Shown here: in pieces, positions 1 through 10,000 of the stretch
How the letters are laid out: each line of letters begins with the position of its first letter
Numbering within the stretch: the first letter of the stretch is position 1
Assembly: GCA_016287975.1 (NCBI GenBank)
Contig: JAEEXV010000349.1
Span: forward strand, 1-44,391
Reading direction: 5' to 3'
Source: Lentisphaeria bacterium
GTDB taxonomy: Bacteria > Verrucomicrobiota > Lentisphaeria > Oligosphaerales > Oligosphaeraceae
Length of the DNA stretch: 44,391 nt
The notes under the pieces: generated by a model
The model's input: the letters and a program-made list of their open reading frames with translations, nothing else
What the model was told of the DNA's origin: nothing
The model's database searches: none
Made by a program: the position numbers and the translations under genes

Positions 1-894
1 GCGAAGCTGGACAAGGCGACGGGCGGGTATGCCGCCTCGACGAAGGCGCTGCTGCTGGAGGGGGGGACGTACTACCTGTCGGTGGAGTCGACGAACGCGG
101 CGAAGGGCGGCGACGCCGAGTACACGGTGTCGGTGAACGGGAAAAGCGCCTTCTTCCCGAAGGGCGACAAGACCGACGACGCGTGGCCCGACGCGCCCGC
201 GCTCGCGGCGGGCGAGGAGCTCGGCGGCTGGGTCGGCCTCGGGAACGCGGTCGACTATCGGACCCTCGCCGTCGCCGAGGAGGGCGGGTTCTACTCGTTC
301 GGCCTTGCGGACGCTGAGAACGGCGTCAAGATGACGGTATACTCGGTCGTGAACGGCAAGCTCAAGAGCCTGAAGTCGGTGTCGGCGAGCGCGAAGCAGC
401 CGTCGGTCTCGATAGACGCGCTGGCGCTCGCGGGCGGCGGGACGTATGTGCTGGCGGTCGAGGCGCCGGGCGCGAAGAAGGCGCAGAACAGCCCCTACAC
501 GGCGACCGTGAGCGAACTCGGCGTCTTCACCGGGGCGGGCAACAACACGCGGGAAACCGCGAGCGAGGCCGTCGTCGGCTTCGAAGGCTGCCTCGGGAAG
601 GGCGGCGACGCCGTCGACTGGTTCGACCTCACGTCGTGGGAGGGCGGGTTCGCGCTGGAGATGAAGGCGGGCTCGGTCAAGGCGTCGTTCTGCGACGAGA
701 ACGGGAAGGCGGTGAAGCTGCCGTCGGTGACCTACGCGGATGGCTCCGCGAAGTCGGGCGTGGCGTCGCTGACGCTCAAGGACGGCGACAGGCTCACCGA
801 CACGATCCGGATGGCCGCGGTGGACGGGGCCGTCAAGTTCCTGAAGATCGAGGCTGCGGGGACAGGCATGAACAAGTACAGCCTGCTGGCGTGA
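1..894 (+). CDS. Surface/secreted protein with PPC-like beta-sandwich repeats, C-terminal part
   Basis: The reading frame is open from the first base, so the gene begins upstream of the window; 297 residues of its C-terminus are visible. The protein consists of repeated ~110-residue beta-rich modules. Each module has a G-x-G-x-AVD-[WY] segment (NAVDYRTL, DAVDWFDL) followed by a GG-[FY]-x-F strand, and ends in a strand pair such as GGTYVLAVEA. This resembles bacterial pre-peptidase C-terminal (PPC-like) domains stacked in large extracellular proteins. There is a partial module first, then two complete ones, ending at a TGA. No catalytic residues can be seen in the visible part. The role is probably adhesion or substrate contact on the cell surface, but that is inference. 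Codon use is strongly GC-rich, like its neighbours. Confidence 0.75.
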   Translation, partial: AKLDKATGGYAASTKALLLEGGTYYLSVESTNAAKGGDAEYTVSVNGKSAFFPKGDKTDDAWPDAPALAAGEELGGWVGLGNAVDYRTLAVAEEGGFYSFGLADAENGVKMTVYSVVNGKLKSLKSVSASAKQPSVSIDALALAGGGTYVLAVEAPGAKKAQNSPYTATVSELGVFTGAGNNTRETASEAVVGFEGCLGKGGDAVDWFDLTSWEGGFALEMKAGSVKASFCDENGKAVKLPSVTYADGSAKSGVASLTLKDGDRLTDTIRMAAVDGAVKFLKIEAAGTGMNKYSLLA

Positions 895-1138
895 CGCACA
901 TTGACAAGACTGCCGCATTGCCGACTCTTGCGGTGGATTCCGGCTCCAGTCGGTCGGGCTACGCCCTGGCCTCGGCGGTTCCTTCCAGTATCGTGATCCA
1001 GCCGCAGAGTCCCGCGGCTGCTCCGTGGATCGGTCCCGAGAGCGGGCCGGAACCGCGCCCTGCACCCCTGCCTCTGGTTCTGCGCCCTTGCGGGGCTCCG
1101 TGAGCGGGGGTGTCCTTCCCGCAGGGATTCGCCGCAAG

Positions 1139-4100
1139 CTATTCGAAGTCGAAGATGAGGGTGCCGAAGGTGGAGGTGTCGTTGAAGGCCTTCTTGACGG
1201 GGGCCCAGGAGGAGTATTCGGTCGCGGGCTTGAGGCGGGCGCGGCAGAGGTTGGCCTTGACGACGACGGGGGTGCGCTGCATGTCAAACTTCAGGGCGTC
1301 GACGGGGACGGCGAGGAGGAGGCGCCAGCCCTTGCCAGGGACGGTCTCGGCCTTGCAGAGGATGTCGTCGGGCTCGGCCTGGAGGCCGTTGATGAAGAGG
1401 GCGGTCTTGCCCTGGGCGTCGGCGAGGACCTGGTAGAGTTTCTGGTCGGGGCGCACGAGGAGGAGTTCGATGCGTTCGTTGCGCCAGGCGAGCTGGGTGT
1501 CGCAGACGGGGGCGCGGCCTGGTTCGGCGGCCTCGACGGCGAGGTAGATGTATTCGTAGTCGTGGGCGAGGAAGGCCCTGGTTCCTGCGCGGAGGATGGC
1601 CTTGGGGTCGGTGCCAGTGGGCTGGAAGCGCGTGAAAGGCCTCCACGACTGCCATTCGGCGGGGTCGAGTTTGCCGTTCAAGGAGGCGGGGGCCTTGGCG
1701 AGGCGCTTCGAGCGCAGGGGCTTGGGCATGGTGCGCGCGCCTGCGGCGAGAGGGAGTTCGGGGGTCAGGAAGTCCTGTGCGGCCTTGTCGTTGAAGCCGA
1801 GGAGCTGGAGGTGCAGTCGGCGGTTCGGGAGGACGCGGGCGGTGCCGACGGAGAGGAAGACAGTGCCGTCCCAGCCCTTGGGCGCGAGGCGTTCGAGGTC
1901 GAGGGAGAAGACGCGCTCGGCGGAGCCGTTGATGAAGTCGCCGAGTTCGAGGACGAGGTCGGGCTTCTTGCGGGTTCCCCAGTGGATCGGGTCGGGGGTG
2001 GCGTAGGCGGCGTGGTAGAGGCCAGTCGAGAGGGCGACGCGGTGCGTGTATTTGCCGCCGACGCGGTAGTCGAGGACGATTCCTGTGAAGTTTGTTTCGG
2101 GCTTGCCCGCGGACTTGTGGACATGACCGAGCCACAGCGACGGCACGTCGCCGAAGGTGTGGCGGAAGCGCAGGCGGACCTGGCGGGCGCCGTCCAGTTC
2201 GAAGCCCGCGAAGGCGCGGAGGCCCGAGGTGTAGGCCTCGCGGCGGGAGGTGCCCGCGACGAGGGCGAGCGCCCTCGGGTCGGCCTCGGCGACGCACGGA
2301 TTGAGGCCAGTCTGCAGGCCGCGGACCTCCTCGTGGCGGCTGGTCCAGGTCGCGGTGCGGGTGACGGCGACCTCGCCCTTGCGCACCTGCACGGGCTTCA
2401 GCGCCACCGCTTCAGGCTCGTACTTGAAGGTGACCTTGGGGACGGCCGTGCCCTGGCCGCCCGTCAGGCGGATGGCGGCGAAGGCGGGGAAGCCCGCCGC
2501 GCGCACGCGGTATTCTCCATTCTCATATTGCGGCGGGAGCTTGACGGGCGAGGGGGCGGTGCAGACGGTGCGTCCGTGGAGTTCGATGGCGAGGAGAGTG
2601 CCGTCGGCGCCTGCGGCGAGGAGGCCGTCGCGGAGGACGGGCTTCAGCGGTGGCGGGTCGCTGATATGGATGGGTCCCGTTTCCTGCCAGGCGAGGGTGT
2701 GTCGGCCTGGCGGCAGGGGCACGAGGAGGCCGAGGGTGCCGCCGATGTCGACGGGGCGGGTCTCGATGGGCTTGCCGTCGACGGTCACGTCCGTGAAGTG
2801 CCGTTCGCAGTCGATGAGGAGGATGTCGGCGGGCTTCTCGAGGACGGCGGTCTTGCCGTCGAGGCGGGCCTTGCGCTGCGCGGTGTAGTAGTAGTTCAGG
2901 GGGAGGCCGTCGACGGAGAAGAGGGCGGGGCCAGTTGTGGCGAGGAACTGCACCATCGCGTTGGGCGGAAGTTGATGGATGAAGTGCTTGAACTCGCCTT
3001 TGGCGGGGCCGGAGTAGACGAGGTGCGGGACGGTCATGGCGCGGCCGTCGTTCCAGCCGTAGTCCTTCCAGTTGGCCTTGACTTCGCGGTCGGCGAGAAT
3101 GAAACTCGGCTTTTTCGGCGTGTCGTAGACGAGGTCGAGGCGCCAGAGGTTGATGCGGGCTTCGGGCGCGAAGCCGAGGGAGCCGAGGTCGATGGCGACG
3201 GGGATGTCCTGTGGCTTGGCGGCGCGGGAGATGTAGCTCAGGAGGCGGTCGGGGGCGCCGTCGGCGCGGCGCATGGTGTGGGATTCGACCTCGACGGAGG
3301 CGTCCTGCATCCAGTCGGGGGAGTGGCGGACGCGGACGGGGAGGAGGTTGCCGCTTTCGAAGGTGGCGCGGACGGAGGGGAGGGTGGTGTTGGGCACGGA
3401 GAGGGCGGGGATCCAGCCGAGGGCGAGGATGCGGTTGACATAATCGAGGCCGGGGCTCCAGTAGAGGGGGCAGGCGCGGTTGCCTGGCTTCAGGCGGTTC
3501 ATCATGCCGATGCCCCAGGCGACGCCGACCCAGTCGCGCCAGCGTCTCGGGGCGAGTTCGTGGGGGGATTCCATGTAGTTGAGGTCGGCGTAGGGGAGGC
3601 CCGAGCCGTTGTACCAGAGGAGGCGCTGGTCCTTGTCGGCGCGGGCCTTGAGTGCCTTCCAGAAGAGGACGGTGTGGTCGTCGCGGGTGAGGGCGAGGCG
3701 CTGCCAGTCGATGGTGCTGGTCATCTGGGCCTCGTCGAGGTAGATGCTCTGGGCACCGACGTAGTCGGCGAACTCCGAGAGCATGTCGACGAGATACTGG
3801 CGGCATTCGGGGTAGTTGAACATGGTCTGGTAGTTCTCGCGGAGGCCAGGGAAGAGGGAGTCCTCCTTGCCGTTGCGGTCGAGGGGGCGGAACCACTCGG
3901 GGCGCTCCTTGAAGATGGGCGCGACCTTGCTGGCGGAGATGACGATATGGTAGAGGCAGGCCTTCACGCGCGGGGAGAGGGCGTTGTAGTTGCGCACATA
4001 GTCGCGCAGTTCTTCCACGGACACGGTGCCGCCCTGCGCGCCCTGGAAGAGGCGATGGGGCTTCACGCGGTAGTCGCACCATTCGGTGTAGGGGGTGTGG

Positions 4101-5017
4101 AGGCCAGTGACGAACCCGTCGTCGATCATCTCCAGGAGCCAGCGGTGGTAGTCGAGGACATTGAGGTCGGCGCGGGCGACGACCTCGTCAAGCCACGCGG
4201 GGCCAGGGGGGATGGAGCGGATTTCGGCCATGACCTCCTGGTCCCTGGCGAAGACGTCCTCGAAGAAGGAGTAGAGGTCGCCTGGGAAGGGGCGGAGGAA
4301 GTCGGTGACGGAGATGGTCTTGCCTGGCTGGAGGTCGAGGGTCCCGAGGCCCATGCGGTAGCCGTCGGGGAGATACCAGAGGCGGTCGGCGTATTCGCGG
4401 TAGTGGCCGATGGTCGAGTGCCACCATGGGAGGACGACCTGCTCGTTGATCTTGACGCGGTAGTGGCAGAAGTTGGGGAGCCTGCCGTCGGGGTGGACGA
4501 GGACCATCCCCTTGCTGCTCTGGCGGTATTCGTTGACGGGGCGGGGCTGGTCCACCTGCGGGAAGGGCTTGTAGGGGCCGATGTAGCCCGCGCCCAGGTG
4601 CCAGAGGCCCTGGCGGAACTCCTTCGGGAAGTGGAGTTCGGTGAAGGTGAGCAGGAACGCGACGCCCTGGCCGCCGTTGTGGTATTCGAGGGTGCGGCGG
4701 AGGCCGCCGTTGCAGGGGAAGTAGCGCTTGGCGATGGCGACGCCTGGCAGTTTCGGGTTGGCGCAGGTGAAGACGAGCGCCTCGCCGTCCTTGCGGGTTG
4801 CGGTCACCTGGTCGTCGCGCTCGAGGCCCGTGGCGTCGCCCTTCGGCGACATGAGGAGATAGTGGTTCTCGGCGGCGGCGACGAGCGCCTTGCCGCCCTG
4901 CTCGACGGACGCGACGGCGCCAGTCCCGTCGTTGATGCGGTAGCGCACTCCGTCGATTTGCATTTCGGCGGCGGCGAGCGCCAGGGCGAGGCAGAGAAGC
5001 GGAAACAGCGGTTTCAT
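1139..5017 (-). CDS. Giant secreted glycoside-hydrolase-like protein with CBM9-like C-terminus
   Basis: The protein has 1292 residues. The start is placed at 5017 because it gives a clean signal peptide (MKPLFPLLCLALALAAAE); upstream codons are proline/arginine-rich spacer. Order of parts: an N-terminal beta-supersandwich (about 20-270), a TIM-barrel-like region (about 290-600) with the strand SIYLDEAQMTS (Asp428 is a candidate nucleophile, by analogy with GH-D-type enzymes), beta-sandwich modules, and a C-terminal family-9-like carbohydrate-binding (DOMON-type) domain ending SWAPVKKAFNDTSTFGTLIF. The substrate is unknown. It is the last gene of the lacI - pseudopilin - hydrolase operon and is a full-length paralogue of the gene at 7046-12085 without that gene's SGNH tail. 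No Shine-Dalgarno site is evident. The family placement is by fold pattern only. Confidence 0.85.
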   Translation of the reverse strand: MKPLFPLLCLALALAAAEMQIDGVRYRINDGTGAVASVEQGGKALVAAAENHYLLMSPKGDATGLERDDQVTATRKDGEALVFTCANPKLPGVAIAKRYFPCNGGLRRTLEYHNGGQGVAFLLTFTELHFPKEFRQGLWHLGAGYIGPYKPFPQVDQPRPVNEYRQSSKGMVLVHPDGRLPNFCHYRVKINEQVVLPWWHSTIGHYREYADRLWYLPDGYRMGLGTLDLQPGKTISVTDFLRPFPGDLYSFFEDVFARDQEVMAEIRSIPPGPAWLDEVVARADLNVLDYHRWLLEMIDDGFVTGLHTPYTEWCDYRVKPHRLFQGAQGGTVSVEELRDYVRNYNALSPRVKACLYHIVISASKVAPIFKERPEWFRPLDRNGKEDSLFPGLRENYQTMFNYPECRQYLVDMLSEFADYVGAQSIYLDEAQMTSTIDWQRLALTRDDHTVLFWKALKARADKDQRLLWYNGSGLPYADLNYMESPHELAPRRWRDWVGVAWGIGMMNRLKPGNRACPLYWSPGLDYVNRILALGWIPALSVPNTTLPSVRATFESGNLLPVRVRHSPDWMQDASVEVESHTMRRADGAPDRLLSYISRAAKPQDIPVAIDLGSLGFAPEARINLWRLDLVYDTPKKPSFILADREVKANWKDYGWNDGRAMTVPHLVYSGPAKGEFKHFIHQLPPNAMVQFLATTGPALFSVDGLPLNYYYTAQRKARLDGKTAVLEKPADILLIDCERHFTDVTVDGKPIETRPVDIGGTLGLLVPLPPGRHTLAWQETGPIHISDPPPLKPVLRDGLLAAGADGTLLAIELHGRTVCTAPSPVKLPPQYENGEYRVRAAGFPAFAAIRLTGGQGTAVPKVTFKYEPEAVALKPVQVRKGEVAVTRTATWTSRHEEVRGLQTGLNPCVAEADPRALALVAGTSRREAYTSGLRAFAGFELDGARQVRLRFRHTFGDVPSLWLGHVHKSAGKPETNFTGIVLDYRVGGKYTHRVALSTGLYHAAYATPDPIHWGTRKKPDLVLELGDFINGSAERVFSLDLERLAPKGWDGTVFLSVGTARVLPNRRLHLQLLGFNDKAAQDFLTPELPLAAGARTMPKPLRSKRLAKAPASLNGKLDPAEWQSWRPFTRFQPTGTDPKAILRAGTRAFLAHDYEYIYLAVEAAEPGRAPVCDTQLAWRNERIELLLVRPDQKLYQVLADAQGKTALFINGLQAEPDDILCKAETVPGKGWRLLLAVPVDALKFDMQRTPVVVKANLCRARLKPATEYSSWAPVKKAFNDTSTFGTLIFDFE

Positions 5018-5048
5018 AGGCGGGCGGGGGTGTCGCGGTGGGCTTTTC

Positions 5049-5119
5049 CCAGGCCGAGAACGGCCTGGCACAGGACGGCGGGGCTTTCGGGCCGAACGGC
5101 GTGGCACGGAACGGCGGGG
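5049..5119 (-). repeat. Intercistronic hairpin and 23-bp direct repeat between pseudopilin and hydrolase
   Basis: A perfect stem-loop (CCAGGCCG - 4 nt - CGGCCTGG, 5049-5068) lies 32 bp upstream of the hydrolase start. It overlaps the first of two imperfect 23-bp copies of a CGGC-TGGCAC-ACGGCGGGG sequence (5061-5083 and 5097-5119, about 20 of 23 identical). No U-tract follows the hairpin in the direction of transcription, so it is not a standard terminator. A role in mRNA processing or in setting pseudopilin/hydrolase ratios is inference. Confidence 0.5.
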
Positions 5120-5171
5120 GCAGGGCGCGGCGCATTCCAGGGCGGCTGGCCAGGCGGGGAGTCTTGACGGC

Positions 5172-5936
<765 letters not shown>

Positions 5937-5950
5937 GTGGAATCTCCAGG

Positions 5951-6937
5951 TCAGGTGGGTGGAATGGAGCAGCTGCCGCGGAGCAGCAGTTCGGGCTGCA
6001 GGACAGTCTCAGGAGGAACGGCATGGCCGTCCATCAGTTGGAGCAGCATTTCGGCGGCGGCCTCCCCCTGCCCGTGGTGGGGCTGCGCCATGGTGGTGAG
6101 GCCAGGCGAGAGCATGGCGGCGATGCGGTCGTTGTTGACGCCCATCACCGAGAGTTCCTGGGGGATGCGGATGCCCGCGGAGGCGGCGGCGCGCAGGAGC
6201 CCCGCCGCAGTCTCGTCGCTGTAGCAGAAGACGGCGGTGGGGCGCGGAGTGGATTCGCGGTAGCGCCGCAGGATGTCGTCGCCAGCGTCGAAATGCTTGA
6301 GTTCGGGCCAGTAGTGCAGGCTGCCAAGGGGAAGACCGTTTTCCTGGAAGACGGCGCGCGCGGTCTCCAGGGCATGGGGGCGCTCGCCCGTGAGCGCGAT
6401 GCAGCGGTGCCCCAGCCCCAGCAGATATTTGAAGCCCTGGCGGACCAGCGCCACCCCGTCCACATAGACCGAGGAGGGCAGTTCGGGGCAGGAAGTGAAG
6501 AGCGAGACGACTGGCACTTCGCGGGCGAAAAGGGCGGCGCGCTGGCGCAGATCCGAATCCCGCAGCATCGTGAAGATCACGCCGTCCACCCGCTGCCGAC
6601 GGATTTCGGTGAGGCGGCGGTCGAAATCCGCCGTGTCCCCGTAGTTCAGCAGCATCAGGCAGTAGCCGTTCTGCTGCAAGGTCTCCTCCGCGCCCGCCAG
6701 CGCGTCCAGCAGCAGTTCCAGATCGTACCTGTGCGCCAGGCACGCCACCAGGTGGCTGCGGCCCGACCGCAGGCTTCGGCCCACATTGCTCGGCTCGTAG
6801 TGCAGTTCCTGCGCCGCCTGCAGAATCCTCTGCCGAGTCTCAGGACGCACCCGAACGTGCCGACCCGCGAGAACCGCGGAGACTGCGCTGAACGAGACCT
6901 TCGCCAGCGCGGCGACATCCTTGAGCGTAGCGGTCAT
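5951..6937 (-). CDS. LacI-family transcriptional regulator
   Basis: The protein has 328 residues, a usual length for the family. Residues 3-60 form the LacI helix-turn-helix and hinge ([20 protein letters not shown], then [16 protein letters not shown]). The remainder is a periplasmic-binding-protein-like effector domain with typical segments ([37 protein letters not shown]). A TGGAGG SD lies 7 nt before the start. It is the first gene of a minus-strand operon with a pseudopilin and a giant hydrolase. An 18-bp imperfect palindrome centred on AACGTT lies just downstream of its own -10 box, which indicates autorepression; two related sites stand before the second pseudopilin/hydrolase pair and the GH2 gene. 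The effector is probably a mono- or disaccharide released by these enzymes (inference). Confidence 0.95.
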   Translation of the reverse strand: MTATLKDVAALAKVSFSAVSAVLAGRHVRVRPETRQRILQAAQELHYEPSNVGRSLRSGRSHLVACLAHRYDLELLLDALAGAEETLQQNGYCLMLLNYGDTADFDRRLTEIRRQRVDGVIFTMLRDSDLRQRAALFAREVPVVSLFTSCPELPSSVYVDGVALVRQGFKYLLGLGHRCIALTGERPHALETARAVFQENGLPLGSLHYWPELKHFDAGDDILRRYRESTPRPTAVFCYSDETAAGLLRAAASAGIRIPQELSVMGVNNDRIAAMLSPGLTTMAQPHHGQGEAAAEMLLQLMDGHAVPPETVLQPELLLRGSCSIPPT

Positions 6938-6955
6938 GGGCGGCCTCCAGATGAA

Positions 6956-6973
6956 TGATACAACGTTTTAGCA
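6956..6973. promoter_or_regulatory. LacI-type operator O1
   Basis: TGATACAACGTTTTAGCA is an imperfect 18-bp palindrome with an AACGTT centre. It lies 12 bp downstream of the lacI -10 box, over the expected start of the transcript. It matches 16 of 18 positions of the site before the second pseudopilin gene, and shares CAACGTT with the site before GH2. LacI-family operators typically have a central CG pair. Confidence 0.75.
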
Positions 6974-6985
6974 AGCATGGGGCAT

Positions 6986-7013
6986 ACTATATATGGCAAA
7001 GTGGAAAATGCAA
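6986..7013 (-). promoter_or_regulatory. Promoter of the lacI - pseudopilin - hydrolase operon
   Basis: On the minus strand a TTGCAT box (-35) is followed after 16 bp by TATAGT (-10). The same layout (TTGCAT, 17 bp, TATAGT) precedes the second pseudopilin gene, including a shared GCATTTTC stretch, which supports both calls. Confidence 0.65.
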
Positions 7014-7045
7014 ATGGGGGGGATGGGGGATTGTGGGTGGTTCCT

Positions 7046-10000
7046 TCAGCGATTGAGTTCTTCGCGGAGATAGGATGGCATGTTGTCCCCCGCCGTGGTC
7101 CCCGCGCCTGGAAGATGGGCTCCATAAGTGATACTGTCGCCGAGACAAACAACCGTCTGGCCAGGGCGGAGTTTGCGCAAGGCTGCGGTCTGGGCGAGTT
7201 GTTCCGCCCAGAGCCGATACCCCTCCTTGCGGAGGTGCACGCCGTCGCGCGACTGGACGTTGGCGGGATTGCGGAGGAGCGATTCCGCGCTGTCGGGCGC
7301 GCCAGAGTCCGCGATGATCTTGTGAAGGTCCACGAGTTCACACTGGAAGTCCGCCGCGACCCTACGGATGATCGCGTTGGCCCGGTCGACCCGTCCCGAC
7401 GGGGAGATTCCGCCGAATTGCTCTGGTTTGTGGCGGGCGAGCAGCAGTGCCTCCGAGCAAGGCGGCAGGGTGTTCATCACGACTGCGGAACCGCTCTCCT
7501 TGAGCTTTTGGACCAGAAAGCGCAGATTGTTCTCGAAGTCCTTGAAGGTCGCGAGTTTCCTTGAGTTGAGCATATCGTTGGTTCCCGCGAGCAATACGGT
7601 CACGGCGGGTTTGAGTTTCAGCGCCTTGGCAAGGGTGCTGTTTCGGATGTTGCCAGTGGTGTAGCCCCCTTTGCCGAGATTGGCGACGCTCACCTCGCTC
7701 GCCTTCGTCCAGGGGGCGGTCTTGGGGGCGTCCGTTTTGCCAAGGGCGGCGACGCTCCCAGGCACCGCGCCAAAGCGGAGACGCGCGAAACGGTCCGGCT
7801 CGTTGAAACTCTTCGTCAGCGGGGCATAGCTCGCGAGTTCGCGGGGCAGTTTTTTGGTCTCTCCGCGGCAGCAGGCGAGGTTGACACGCCACTCTTTGGC
7901 GGGGGAACCCGCGAGCGCGAGCGGCAGTGCGAAAAGGAAGTCCCGTCCGTCCCCGACCGTGACTTTGACCCCTTTTTCCACGACTGGCACCAGATTGCGG
8001 TACAGTTGATGCGTGCCGTTGCTGTACGCGATCACCTGCCACACCGCGCCGTTGTCGCCGACGCACCAGAATTCGACTTGAAGATCGCTGTTTTGAAGCG
8101 TGGAGGAAAACGCCGCGTACAGCATGGTTCCGTCCGTCGCGATTCCCGCGCGGCAGGGCGTTTCGGCATAGCCGGATAGCCCGACTTTGAGGAAGCGCTC
8201 TGGGAGGGGGGCTTCGCGGAGCAGACGGTCGCAGGCGACAGCGCCCGTGAGTTTCGGGCAATCGATGATGCGCGGTCTCGCGGCGTCCTTCGCGACGGCG
8301 GCGAAATCGGCAGGGGTCAGTGTTTCCGCCCGGGCGGCGTCATTGGCATGACGGAGTTTCAGCGTGACGCGGCGGTCCGGCGCGACGTAGCCGGTGGCGG
8401 CGGAGAAATAGACTTTGCCTGTCCAGCCGTCGGGCGCGAGTTTGGCGATATCGAGCGTGAAATGCTGGACCTTGTCCTGCGCGATGAAGTTGCCGAGATC
8501 ATAAATCTCCTGCGCGGGCTGTTTCGCGCCGTAGCCGTGGGCGCCAGGGCGGGGGTTCTGCGCATTCAGTGCGCCGACGGAGAGCGCCTTGCGGACGAAA
8601 TTGCCCGCCTTCGTCTCGAAATCCAGCATGATCCCGGCGAACTCCGCGGGGTTCCTTCGGTAGCGGCTGGTGTAGCCGCGTCCGATGCCGGTCTGGTGCG
8701 GGAAGGTGGTGGAGAGTTCCAGTTCGACCTTGCGCACGTTGTCAAGCAGAAATCCGGCGGCGGCGTGCCCCCAGTAATCCTGCACGCGGCGCGTGGTGCC
8801 CGCCATGAGGGTCAGCGTCGCGGGATCGGCGCTTGCCGTGAGAGGTTCGAGCGCGCTCTGGAAGCCGCTCCCGTCGCGCCATTGCGAGGTGTAAACGACG
8901 CTTTCGAGAATGCGCGCGCCGTCCAGAAGTTTCGGAGCGGGCAGTTTTTTCACCTCCAGTTTGGCGGGATGGAGCGGCTCTTCCTGAACCAGCATCGCGG
9001 GACTGGGGCTTCCAGTCGGTATCGCCAGCCGGACCGGGTGTTTGCCGTCGAGCGTATTCAGCACCAGCTTCGATGCGTTGTGATATTCGGGGAGCTTCGG
9101 AGCGTCGCCGCAATAGAGGAGAAAGCCCTCGTCATCGTGGATGGTGAGATACCCGGGATCGCCCACGATCTTGAGCTGTTTCGCTTCGAGCTTGGCGCGG
9201 AACGGCTTGGATGGATACTCCGCATCGCCTTCGCGCCGTATCTCCGATTTGCCTTTCGGCACCGTCAGCACCGCGAACAGCCGTTCGCCGAAGCGCACTG
9301 GACGCGCGGCGACGCTTTTCCCGTTGACCCGGTAGCGGCCGGGCGGGCGGGGCAGAATGACCTCGGCGCTCTCCGCCTGCGACGTGACAATGAGCGTTTC
9401 GTCCGCGCCAGCGAGGGAGACTTTGCGCGTCCCCGCGAGGAAGTAGTTGCAGGGCTGACCTTCGACCGAATAGACGCCGCCTGCGACGGGCGCAATCACG
9501 ATCTGGGCGAATTCATCCTTCGGGAAATCCTTGAGCGTGATCTCGAGTTTGCCGGGGTTCTTTCCCGAATAGAGCAGTTCTGGACGGGTGATGAGCCCTT
9601 CGCGCCAGCCAGCCGTAAGGTAGTTGCTTCGGCGCTCCCGTTCGCCGAAGCCGTACTTGGAGTTCGTGTACTGGAATTTCCGGACGCGGTAACACCAGAC
9701 GGTGAGGTCGGCAGGGAGTTTTTCGGTATGCAGAGTGATCTGCGCGGTGTCGGTTTTGGCGCGGTTGATGACGGAAAAGATGAGCTCGCCGCCCTGATCG
9801 CGCCGGATGCAGTAGCTCTCCAGTTCGGTTTTTGGGTCGTTTTTCCAGTCGGGCGTGCAGGCAAGATCGAAGATCGTGCTTTTGCCGAGTTCGTAACTTG
9901 CGGAGACATAGTGGATCTGATTGTAGTTCAGAAAGTTGATGACAGGGATGAAGCCGTTGGCAAGCACCCTGTTGATGTAATCCATCCCTTTGTTCCAGTA

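Noticed and set aside
1025..5167. 1380-codon open frame on the plus strand
   Set aside because: It is the antisense shadow of the minus-strand hydrolase. The minus frame has a signal peptide, a TIM-barrel strand with paralogy to 7046-12085 and a CBM9-like end; the plus frame is low-complexity Gly/Glu/Ala/Val.
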